NCBI GenBank assembly: GCA_947648875.1
Contig: CANSPM010000010.1
Location: 1-64,000 of the forward strand
Reading direction: 5' to 3'
Source of the DNA: an uncultured Lachnospiraceae bacterium
GTDB lineage: Bacteria; Bacillota; Clostridia; Lachnospirales; Lachnospiraceae
Length of the DNA stretch: 64,000 bases
Program-made: the position numbers and the translations under genes
The notes under the pieces: model-generated
The model's input: only the letters and a program-made list of their open reading frames with translations
The model's database searches: none
Told to the model about the DNA's origin: nothing
Part shown: positions 9,697 to 18,035 of the stretch, piece after piece
How the letters are laid out: each line of letters opens with the position of its first letter
Numbering within the stretch: the first letter of the stretch is position 1

Positions 9697-11934
9697 ATGA
9701 ATATGGGCATTCTTTATATGGAGGAGGAGAAGCTGTTTAAACTGGACACTCCCAGAACTACTTATTGTATTGGTCTGATAGACCGGGAAGGTTTTCTGGG
9801 TCATGTCTACTATGGCAGGAAGATTGAGAATGTGCAGGGCGCGTCTGCGCTGATGCGCGTCTATGAGCACCCCATGACGCCGGAAACCAATGCCAGGGAC
9901 AGGCTTTCTTTTCTGGACAACTTTCCTGCGGAATACTCGGCCCACGGTGTGGGGGATTACCGGGAGAGCAGCGTGCGGGTGCGTAGCGCCTTAGGACACA
10001 GCGCCGTGCTGCTCACTTATGAATCCCATGAAATCTACAGGGGGAAGGAGTCACTTGCCGGTCTGCCTGCCACGTTTGGTGGGGAGAACGAGGTGACCAC
10101 GCTTTCCGTCACCTGCCGGGACCGGGCGCTGGGGCTTCGGGCCGTGCTCTCGTACAGCGTATTTGAGGATACGGATGCCATTGCCAGAAGTGTACGCTTT
10201 TTCAATGACAGTGACCAGCCTGTTTTTCTGGAGAAAGCCATGAGCGCCTGTCTGGACATGGATGACCGGGACTTTGATATGATTACGCTGCATGGCTCCT
10301 GGGCCAGGGAGCGCCGTATGGATCGTCGCAGGGTGAGTCATGGCAAACACGCTGTGTCCAGCCTGCGGGGGGAACCGGGACATCAGGAGCACCCGTTCCT
10401 GGCGCTGCTGGAGCATACCGCCACCCAGACCAGGGGGGATGTATACGGTTTCAGCTTTGTCTATTCCGGTAATTTCCGGATGCAGACGGAGAAAAATCAG
10501 TTTGACAGCGTGCGTGTAACTGTGGGGATTGAGCCGGAGGATTTTAGCTGGAAATTAGCTCCCGGAGAGAGCTTCCAGACCCCGGAGGCGATACTGGTCT
10601 TCTCGGGGGAAGGCCTGGGCGGCATGAGCCGGGCCTATCATGATCTGTATCGGAAACACCTGATCCGCAGTCCCTACCGGAACAAAAAGCGTCCCATACT
10701 GATCAACAACTGGGAAGCCACCTACTTTGATTTCGATGAGGAGAAACTTCTGGATATTGCCAGAGAGGCGGCAGGACTGGGGATCGAGATGTTGGTCATG
10801 GATGACGGATGGTTTGGCAATCGGTTTGACGACAATCGGGCGCTGGGGGACTGGCAGGTCAACGAGGAAAAACTGAAAGGCGGTCTGAAAAAGCTGGTGG
10901 ACGGCGTAAATGCGCTGGGTATGGAATTTGGCATCTGGTTTGAGCCGGAGATGGTTTCCCCGGATTCAAATCTTTACAGGGAACATCCCGACTGGGCCAT
11001 TGCCGTGCCCGGACGCACGCCCGGACTGGCCCGCAACCAATACGTGCTGGACATCAGCCGCAGGGAGGTGCGGGAGTGCATTCTGGAGCAGATGTTTGCC
11101 GTGCTTCACAGCGCCAATATCAAGTATGTGAAATGGGATATGAATCGTCCTTTGAGTGATTTGGGCAGCGCTGCGGCAGAGGCGGACAGGCAGGGAGAAC
11201 TGTATCACCGCTATGTGCTGGGCATGTACGAGATGCAGGAGAGGCTGCTGGCGGAGTTTCCGGAACTGCTTCTGGAGAACTGCTCCGGCGGCGGCGCCCG
11301 CTTTGATCCCGGTATGCTGTATTATAGCCCCCAGATCTGGTGTTCTGATGACACGGATGCCATCGAGCGGCTGGCCATTCAGGAAGGTACGGCGCTGGTG
11401 TACCCGCTGTCGGCCATGGGAGCCCATGTCAGTGTGTGTCCCAACCATGCCGTGGGGCGCAACACTCCCTTTGAGACCCGAGGTTTTGTGGCGCTTGCGG
11501 GGACCTTTGGCTATGAACTGGACGTCACTGGACTCAGCAAAGAGGACAAGGCGATGGTGGGCAGGCAGACGGCCATGTACCACAAGTTTAACGATCTGGT
11601 GCGGGAGGGCGACTATTATCGTATTGCCTCCTATGGCGACAATCACCTGTACGATTGCTTCCAGGTGGTGAGTAAGGACAAAAAGGAGAGCCTGGTATTC
11701 TATGTGCAGGTGTTGGGAGAACCTAGTCGGCACAGCAGAATTTTGCGTCTTCAGGGGCTTTGCGGCGATGCCATATACCATCTGTACGAGGCGGATATGC
11801 AGGGAGAAGGCAGGTCTATAGTAAAGGACACGGACAGGGAATACAGCGGACAGTTGCTGGAAAACGGCGGTATAATTCTGGAACGTTTGTGGGGAGATTT
11901 CAGGGCGAAGTTGATTTGGCTGACGCAGGACTGA
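9697..11934 (+). CDS. Alpha-galactosidase, GH36
   Basis: A cytoplasmic enzyme of 745 residues with the three-part GH36 layout: N-terminal beta-supersandwich (about 1-330), a (beta/alpha)8 barrel (about 335-640) and a C-terminal beta-domain. Barrel landmarks are NNWEATYFDF, VMDDGWFG, YVKWDMNR with the nucleophile Asp at about 481, LENCSGGGARFD, and WCSDDTDA with acid/base Asp at about 551-552. It removes alpha-1,6-galactose, here plausibly from galactomannan oligosaccharides or raffinose sugars. It leads the mannan cluster and is followed after 138 nt by the LacI regulator. The ATG has AAAGGAAG before it. Confidence 0.93.
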   Translation: MNMGILYMEEEKLFKLDTPRTTYCIGLIDREGFLGHVYYGRKIENVQGASALMRVYEHPMTPETNARDRLSFLDNFPAEYSAHGVGDYRESSVRVRSALGHSAVLLTYESHEIYRGKESLAGLPATFGGENEVTTLSVTCRDRALGLRAVLSYSVFEDTDAIARSVRFFNDSDQPVFLEKAMSACLDMDDRDFDMITLHGSWARERRMDRRRVSHGKHAVSSLRGEPGHQEHPFLALLEHTATQTRGDVYGFSFVYSGNFRMQTEKNQFDSVRVTVGIEPEDFSWKLAPGESFQTPEAILVFSGEGLGGMSRAYHDLYRKHLIRSPYRNKKRPILINNWEATYFDFDEEKLLDIAREAAGLGIEMLVMDDGWFGNRFDDNRALGDWQVNEEKLKGGLKKLVDGVNALGMEFGIWFEPEMVSPDSNLYREHPDWAIAVPGRTPGLARNQYVLDISRREVRECILEQMFAVLHSANIKYVKWDMNRPLSDLGSAAAEADRQGELYHRYVLGMYEMQERLLAEFPELLLENCSGGGARFDPGMLYYSPQIWCSDDTDAIERLAIQEGTALVYPLSAMGAHVSVCPNHAVGRNTPFETRGFVALAGTFGYELDVTGLSKEDKAMVGRQTAMYHKFNDLVREGDYYRIASYGDNHLYDCFQVVSKDKKESLVFYVQVLGEPSRHSRILRLQGLCGDAIYHLYEADMQGEGRSIVKDTDREYSGQLLENGGIILERLWGDFRAKLIWLTQD

Positions 11935-12072
11935 AACTGCCGTGGCCGGATGCAGGGATGGGAACGGTAGCCCGGATTATGGCAATGTCAAAGCGTATGT
12001 GGAAACGAATGAGCAGATAAAGTCCTTCGGATGACATGGGAGACAGGGGCAGGGGAAACGGGAGATGGAGAG

Positions 12073-13092
12073 ATGGCAAAAGGCGTAAGAATGTCGGATA
12101 TAGCCCAGCGGCTGGGAGTCAGCACCGTGACGGTATCCAAGGCGCTGGCGGATCAGAAGGGTGTCAGTGAAGAGATGCGGGAGCGGATCAAGGCGCTGGC
12201 GGAGGAGATGGGATACAGGCCACCGGCCAGCAGTCGGCAGGAGGCAAAGCGCAGCTACAATATAGGTGTGATTATGGGGGAGCAGTATGTGGAAAAATAC
12301 GCTACCTTTTACTGGGAATTTCATCAGAAGATTATCACCTGTGCCAGCCAGGAAAACTGTTATGTGATTTCGGAGGTACTGGACAGCGTTCGGGAGAAGG
12401 AGCTGGAGGAGCCCAAGCTGGTGCAGGAAGATAAGATAGACGGACTGATGATTCTCGGAAGTATCCGGACCGAGTACCTGCGTATGCTGAAAAAAAAGTG
12501 CAGGGTGCCCGTGGTGTATATGGATTTTTATGATAAGCAGCTACAGGGGGACTGTGTGATCAGCAACAGTTTTTACGGAGCCTACTATATGACCAATTAT
12601 CTGTTTCAGATGGGCCATGAGAAGATTGGCTTTGTGGGGACTGTGCTGGCAACGGAGAGTATAATGGACAGGTATCTGGGGTATCGGAAATCCCTGATGG
12701 AGCACGGCGTACAGGAGAGAGCGGACTGGGTGATTAAGGACAGGAGCGACGAGAGTAGCATCTACTGTTATGACAGGATTCCTCTGCCCCGGGAGTTGCC
12801 CACAGCTTTTGTGTGCAACAGTGACCTGACCGCCAGCAGAGTCGTCAGGAGTTTGCTGGAACTGGGGTACCGGGTGCCGGAGGACGTGTCTCTGGTGGGG
12901 TATGACGACTGGCTGTATCCCGGTCTGTGCGATGTTCCAATCACCACCTATTCGGTGAACATGACCCGAATGGCGGAGACGGGAATTGATATGCTGGTGC
13001 GCCGGATCGGAGGGGACGACAGCCGCTGCAATATGCAGATTATCGAAGGAGAAATTGTAATCCGCAACAGCGTGAGAAGACTGGTCGGATAG
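12073..13092 (+). CDS. LacI/GalR family transcriptional regulator
   Basis: About 339 residues. The N-terminal helix-turn-helix reads MSDIAQRLGVSTVTVSKALA with the hinge helix downstream, followed by a periplasmic-binding-protein-like sensor domain from about 62 (YNIGVIMGEQYVEKYATFYW). The effector is probably a sugar. Flanked by alpha-galactosidase and the epimerase, it is the likely local regulator of the mannan cluster. ATG 12073 has GGAG eight bases upstream; an in-frame ATG at 12031 would add an unlikely 14-residue tail before the DNA-binding domain. Confidence 0.92.
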   Translation: MAKGVRMSDIAQRLGVSTVTVSKALADQKGVSEEMRERIKALAEEMGYRPPASSRQEAKRSYNIGVIMGEQYVEKYATFYWEFHQKIITCASQENCYVISEVLDSVREKELEEPKLVQEDKIDGLMILGSIRTEYLRMLKKKCRVPVVYMDFYDKQLQGDCVISNSFYGAYYMTNYLFQMGHEKIGFVGTVLATESIMDRYLGYRKSLMEHGVQERADWVIKDRSDESSIYCYDRIPLPRELPTAFVCNSDLTASRVVRSLLELGYRVPEDVSLVGYDDWLYPGLCDVPITTYSVNMTRMAETGIDMLVRRIGGDDSRCNMQIIEGEIVIRNSVRRLVG

Positions 13093-13143
13093 AGAGCGCG
13101 GGACGCAGTCGCCACAGTACAGGACTATAATCAGGAGGAATAG

Positions 13144-14322
13144 ATGAACATAGCGGAAGAGATGAGGGAGCATCTGGAGAAGCGGCTGTTGCCATTTTGG
13201 GTAAATCTGAAAGACGAGGAGCAGGGTGGATTTTACGGTTTTATGGACGCGGAGGGAAAAGTAGACAGGCAGGCGGTCAAGGGATGTATTCTGAACAGCC
13301 GGATTTTATGGTTTTTCTCCAATGCCTGGATGGTTTTGCGGGATCGGAAATGGAAGGAGTACGCGGACCACGCCTATCACTTTTTGAAGGAGCATTGTCT
13401 GGACAGAGCGAGGGGCGGCGTCTACTGGTCCGTGACCTTTGACGGGAAGCCGGAGGACACTACCAAACACACCTACAACCAGGCGTTTGCCGTCTACGCT
13501 CTATCCAGTTACTATGCGGCATCCGGCGATGGAGAGGCTCTGGAACTGGCCAGGGAACTGCAACAGGTGATCGAGACCAGATGTTTTGACGAATACGGCT
13601 ACAGGGAGGCGCTGGATATTGATTTTCAGCCCGCAGACAACGATAAGCTGTCGGAGAACGGCGTTATGGCTGACCGCACCATGAACACTTTGCTGCATGT
13701 GTTTGAAGCATACACGGAACTGCTGCGGGTGTCGGGCAGTGAGACGGCGGCAGCAAAGCTGCGCTGGATGCTGGATTTGATCGCCGAAAAAATATACAAT
13801 CCCGTGCTGCGCCGTCAGGAGGTGTTTTTTGACAATGATATGAACAGTTTAATTGATCTGCACTCCTATGGACATGATATCGAGACGGCGTGGCTGGTGG
13901 ACAGAGGCGTGGAAGTACTCTCAGATCCGGCCTATAAGGCGAAGATGGCTCCCATCACGGCGGATCTGGAGCAAAATGTATATGAGAAGGCATACAGTGG
14001 CCACTCTCTGAAAAACGAATGTGAGCGGGGTGTGGATGATGAATGGCGGGTCTGGTGGGTGCAGGCCGAGAGCGTGGTGGGCTTTTACAACGCTTGGCAG
14101 AAGGCCCCGAAAAAGGAATATTTTCGGGAGGCGGCGCTGGACATCTGGGCATTTATTCAAAAGTACATGGTGGATATGAGAGAGGGGGGCGAGTGGTACT
14201 GGCGTACTGACGAAAACGGCAGGGCGGATCAGAATAAGCCCGTGGTGGGACCGTGGAAATGCCCCTACCACAATGGGCGCATGTGTATGGAACTGATGAA
14301 GAGAGCGGGAGAAGAAGGTTGA
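13144..14322 (+). CDS. Cellobiose 2-epimerase (AGE family)
   Basis: 392 residues of the (alpha/alpha)6-barrel N-acylglucosamine/cellobiose 2-epimerase superfamily. Family traits seen are [65 protein letters not shown] and the closing [15 protein letters not shown]. The enzyme inverts C2 of the reducing-end sugar of beta-1,4-disaccharides. Next to a GH130 mannosylglucose phosphorylase its expected job is mannobiose to mannosyl-glucose, the first step of the Bacteroides/Ruminococcus-type mannan pathway. AGGAGG lies four bases before the ATG. It is 51 nt after the regulator and probably co-transcribed with the genes that follow. Confidence 0.9.
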   Translation: MNIAEEMREHLEKRLLPFWVNLKDEEQGGFYGFMDAEGKVDRQAVKGCILNSRILWFFSNAWMVLRDRKWKEYADHAYHFLKEHCLDRARGGVYWSVTFDGKPEDTTKHTYNQAFAVYALSSYYAASGDGEALELARELQQVIETRCFDEYGYREALDIDFQPADNDKLSENGVMADRTMNTLLHVFEAYTELLRVSGSETAAAKLRWMLDLIAEKIYNPVLRRQEVFFDNDMNSLIDLHSYGHDIETAWLVDRGVEVLSDPAYKAKMAPITADLEQNVYEKAYSGHSLKNECERGVDDEWRVWWVQAESVVGFYNAWQKAPKKEYFREAALDIWAFIQKYMVDMREGGEWYWRTDENGRADQNKPVVGPWKCPYHNGRMCMELMKRAGEEG

Positions 14323-14380
14323 AAAGTGTTGCCGGGGACGGACACGAATGCGCAAAACCGTAAAAAGAGGGAGAACAGAG

Positions 14381-15553
14381 ATGGTACATGAAAAATATTA
14401 CGATCTGGCGGCGGAGCAGGAAAAGCTGATAACCAGAAAAAACGAAGTGGATACAGGTTTTTACAACGGCCTTTTTGACCGATACAAATATCCGGTGCTG
14501 ACGAGGGAACACGCGCCGATTCACTGGAGATATGATCTGAATAAGGAGACCAATCCCTTTTTTATGGAGCGGCTGGGCGTCAATGCGGTGATGAATGCCG
14601 GGGCCATAGAGCTGGAGGGAAAGTTTTATCTGGTGGCCAGGGTGGAGGGCAATGACCGGAAATCCTTTTTTGCCGTGGCGGAGAGTGACAACGGTATAGA
14701 CAATTTCCGTTTCTGGGATTATCCCGTTCTGCTGCCGGACACCTGCCCGGAGGAGACCAATGTGTATGACATGCGGCTGACCAGACACGAGGATGGCTGG
14801 ATTTACGGCGTATTCTGCTCCGAGAGCAAGGACAGTTCCGTGGGGGATCTGTCAGCGGCGGTGGCGGCGGCAGGCATTGTGCGCACCAGGAATCTGAAGG
14901 ATTGGGAACGCCTGCCCAACTTAAAGACTTTGAACTCTCCCCAGCAGCGCAATGTGGTGCTGCATCCGGAGTTTGTGGAGGGCAAATATGCTTTTTACAC
15001 CAGACCCATGGATGATTTTATTGACACCGGTTCCGGCGGCGGAATCGGTTTCGGATTGTGCGAAGATATCACCCATGCCGTGATCGACCGGGAGATCATC
15101 ACCAGCGAGAGAAAATATCACACCATCACCGAGGTGAAAAACGGTGCCGGGGCCGTTCCCATCAAGACGGACCGGGGATGGATACATATCGCCCATGGGG
15201 TACGCAATACGGCTGCGGGGCTGCGTTATGTGATCTATGCTTTTGCCACGGCCCTGGACGATCCGGCCCGGGTGATCGCAAAGCCTTCCGGTCTGCTGAT
15301 TGGCCCCAGGGGCCCGGAACGGGTGGGGGATGTGTCCAATGTAGTGTTCACTAACGGTGCGATTGCCAGGGAGAACGGGGATGTGTATATCTATTATGCC
15401 TCCAGCGACACCAGGATGCATGTGGCTACAACCACTCTTGAGAAGTTGACGGACTATGTATTTAATACGCCCCAGGATCCCCTTCGCAGTGTGGAATGTG
15501 TAGCCCAAAGGTGGGAAATGATCAAGAAAAATCTGGGGCTTTTGAGAGGGTGA
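14381..15553 (+). CDS. 4-O-beta-D-mannosyl-D-glucose phosphorylase, GH130
   Basis: 390 residues forming a five-bladed propeller of GH130 subfamily 1. Segments typical of mannosylglucose phosphorylases include [54 protein letters not shown] and [18 protein letters not shown]. The enzyme phosphorolyses Man-beta-1,4-Glc to alpha-mannose 1-phosphate and glucose, consuming the epimerase product made by the gene immediately upstream. The start ATG 14381 follows AGAGGGA; an ATG at 14348 lacks a binding site. No phosphomannomutase to use the mannose 1-phosphate occurs in this window. Confidence 0.92.
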   Translation: MVHEKYYDLAAEQEKLITRKNEVDTGFYNGLFDRYKYPVLTREHAPIHWRYDLNKETNPFFMERLGVNAVMNAGAIELEGKFYLVARVEGNDRKSFFAVAESDNGIDNFRFWDYPVLLPDTCPEETNVYDMRLTRHEDGWIYGVFCSESKDSSVGDLSAAVAAAGIVRTRNLKDWERLPNLKTLNSPQQRNVVLHPEFVEGKYAFYTRPMDDFIDTGSGGGIGFGLCEDITHAVIDREIITSERKYHTITEVKNGAGAVPIKTDRGWIHIAHGVRNTAAGLRYVIYAFATALDDPARVIAKPSGLLIGPRGPERVGDVSNVVFTNGAIARENGDVYIYYASSDTRMHVATTTLEKLTDYVFNTPQDPLRSVECVAQRWEMIKKNLGLLRG

Positions 15554-15659
15554 TTCCTTCGCCGGGGCGGACGGAAGCAAAACGGAAAGCGGGCAGATTT
15601 GTATGGAATTGTGCCGAGAACATATTTTATTGGGGGTATATGAAAGGGATAAGGGAATT

Positions 15660-16763
15660 ATGCATATGGAATATTTGCGGCGTCATGCGGCTGCGGGGGA
15701 ACGGCTTATCTCCTGGCGGGAGCCGAAACTGGAATACTGTGGGCGGGTCCACCGGGACCGGGAGGACGGAGCCCTGATGATATATCCTGCCAGTTTTGTG
15801 CGGATTCGTTTTACGGGCAGCAGGATTCGGGCGGTCATAACCAATATACACTCTTACTGGAAAAACAGCATGGGGTGGCTCTTGGACGGGCAGCAGTACA
15901 GGGGGGATCTGGCGGACGAGGGGGAGACGGTTCTGAACCTGGGGGAAAATCTGGAGGAAAATCTGGAGGAGGGCGAACATGAACTGTGTCTGTTTAAGCG
16001 CATGGATTCCTGCCATATGGCGCTTTTTCACGGTTTTTTACTGGCGGAGGGTGGGCAGGTACTGACACAGGAGCCCCTGCCGGAGCGCAGAATCGAAGTG
16101 TACGGGGATTCCGTGTCCGCAGGGGAGGTGTCCGAGGCGGTGGATTACTGCGGGCAGCCGGACCCGGAACACAATGGAGAGTATTCTAACAGTTATGATT
16201 CGTATGCGTGGATTACCGCCAGAAAGCTGGGAGCACAGCTTCACGACATAGCCCAGGGCGGCATTGCCCTGCAAAACGGCCAGGGATACTTCAACGAACC
16301 CGACGCCCGGGGAATGGAGTGGATGTATGACAAAATGCAGTATCATCCGAACCTGTGTCAGCCCGGGACATGGGATTTTTCCCGCTACACGCCCCAGGTG
16401 GTGATTCTGGCCTTCGGGCAAAATGACAGCCATCCCATGGACTACATGGCCCAGGACTATGACTGCGAGGCCTCCCGGCAGTGGCGGGCGGCGTACAGCG
16501 GTTTTCTGGACAGGCTCAGGGAGATTTATCCCCATGCCCACATAATCTGCAAGACTACGATACTGGAGCATGACAAAAGCTGGGATCGGGCCATCAGGCA
16601 GGTGGTGGAGGAAAAGAGGGATCGGCAGATTCATTATTTTGCCTACAGCAACAACAGCACAGGCACGAAAGGGCATATCCGCAGGCCGGAGGCGGAACGG
16701 ATGGCGGAGGAATTAAGCGCTTATATTGAGCGTTTGAATGAAGTTTATAAATTCTGGGAGTAA
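15660..16763 (+). CDS. CE2-type SGNH acetylesterase
   Basis: About 367 residues, intracellular. The N-terminal part (about 20-135) is a jelly-roll typical of carbohydrate esterase family 2, followed by an SGNH hydrolase. The block I motif VYGDSVSAGE gives the nucleophile Ser at about 151. LAFGQND is the later conserved block, and KGHIRRPEAERMAEEL probably supplies the catalytic His. CE2 enzymes remove acetyl groups from xylan, mannan or glucomannan. Its place between the phosphorylase and a second esterase suggests deacetylation of imported manno-oligosaccharides. ATG 15660 or 15666 are both possible behind AAGGGA. Confidence 0.78.
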   Translation: MHMEYLRRHAAAGERLISWREPKLEYCGRVHRDREDGALMIYPASFVRIRFTGSRIRAVITNIHSYWKNSMGWLLDGQQYRGDLADEGETVLNLGENLEENLEEGEHELCLFKRMDSCHMALFHGFLLAEGGQVLTQEPLPERRIEVYGDSVSAGEVSEAVDYCGQPDPEHNGEYSNSYDSYAWITARKLGAQLHDIAQGGIALQNGQGYFNEPDARGMEWMYDKMQYHPNLCQPGTWDFSRYTPQVVILAFGQNDSHPMDYMAQDYDCEASRQWRAAYSGFLDRLREIYPHAHIICKTTILEHDKSWDRAIRQVVEEKRDRQIHYFAYSNNSTGTKGHIRRPEAERMAEELSAYIERLNEVYKFWE

Positions 16764-16888
16764 TGTATGGATACAGAGCATTCAAATACGGATTGGACAG
16801 TTTCACAGGCGCTGCCTGTGATATGTGGGAAACAAAGTCAAATATGGATGCCGCGTATCCATATTTGAAGTTTCAGAAGGAGGGTATT

Positions 16889-18004
16889 ATGTCAGACAAA
16901 TATTTGGACACAATTGTAGTAAACAGAGGGAATCAGAGGCGGCTGAAAAATGTGATGCTACGTGCGCAAAGAGGGGAAGCCGTGACCATCGGCTATCTGG
17001 GCGGTTCCATAACCATGGGCAGTGGGGCGACCACGCCGGAAAAATGTTATGCCTATTTGAGTTGTCAGTGGTGGCGGCAGAACTTTCCGCAATCCCGGGT
17101 AGCGTATTGCAATGCGGGCATCGGGGCGACTACCTCTCAGTTTGGCGTGGCCAGAGTGGACGAGGATCTGCTTTATGCCAGGCCGGATCTGGTGTTTATC
17201 GAGTACAGCGTAAACGATGGCAATGATGCCCATTTTCAGGAGACCTACGAGGGGCTGGTGCGCCATGTGTATACCTCGGAGACGTTGCCTGCGGTGGTAC
17301 TGCTTCACAATTCCTTTTTCAGCACAGGGGCCAGCGTCCAGGAGATGCACGTCGCTGTGGGAAAGTATTATGATTTGCCCTGTGTCAGCATCAAGAACAA
17401 TATCCATGCCCGGATTGCGGCGGGAGAGATGGCGGCGGAGACCATCACGGACGACGACCTCCATCCCAACGACGCGGGACATGCCATGCTGGCGGATACA
17501 ATCCTGTATTTTCTGGACGGGGTTTATGCCCAGGCGGACAGCCCGGAGCCGGAGCCTGTTTTTCCCGTCCGCCCCATGACCTTAAACCGGTATGAGTGTT
17601 CCAGAAGGTTTCGTAACCCGCAGCTGGTGGCGGATTCCTGCCGGGGCTTTACTGAGGATAAAGAGATACAGAGACATATGACGGATATTTTCAAATGCGG
17701 CTGGGAGGCCTGGGAGGAGGGCGCTTATCTGGAATTTACCATGACAGGCAGCGTTTTGGCGGTGCAGTATCGGCGTACCATCCATAAGCCGGCCCCTGCG
17801 GCCCGGGTGATCGTGGACGGCGACGAGGCGGGAGCCGTGCTGCTGGACGGAGAGTTTGATGAGACCTGGGGGGATTTGCTGGCTCTGACCACCGTTTTTG
17901 AAAAGGAGGAGTCAGCGAAGCACCATGTGCGGATCGAGGTGTGTAAAACCCATGAGCGGGATGCGTCAGGGTTTTATCTGGTATCCGTTATCACAGCGGG
18001 GTGA
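16889..18004 (+). CDS. SGNH acetylesterase, CE17-like mannan deacetylase
   Basis: About 371 residues in two parts: an SGNH domain (about 28-215) with GYLGGSITMGSG (Ser at about 40), EYSVND and the C-terminal DDLHPNDAGH (Asp 189, His 192), then a beta-rich accessory domain of about 130 residues. This matches the arrangement of the CE17 esterase with a CBM35-like domain from Roseburia mannan loci, which acts together with a CE2 partner on acetylated mannooligosaccharides; assignment to CE17 is by motif and context. ATG 16889 follows AGGAGGG; the frame is open upstream to 16763 without a better start. Confidence 0.75.
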   Translation: MSDKYLDTIVVNRGNQRRLKNVMLRAQRGEAVTIGYLGGSITMGSGATTPEKCYAYLSCQWWRQNFPQSRVAYCNAGIGATTSQFGVARVDEDLLYARPDLVFIEYSVNDGNDAHFQETYEGLVRHVYTSETLPAVVLLHNSFFSTGASVQEMHVAVGKYYDLPCVSIKNNIHARIAAGEMAAETITDDDLHPNDAGHAMLADTILYFLDGVYAQADSPEPEPVFPVRPMTLNRYECSRRFRNPQLVADSCRGFTEDKEIQRHMTDIFKCGWEAWEEGAYLEFTMTGSVLAVQYRRTIHKPAPAARVIVDGDEAGAVLLDGEFDETWGDLLALTTVFEKEESAKHHVRIEVCKTHERDASGFYLVSVITAG

Positions 18005-18035
18005 TGTCCGCAACAGGCAAGAGAGAGGTAAAAGT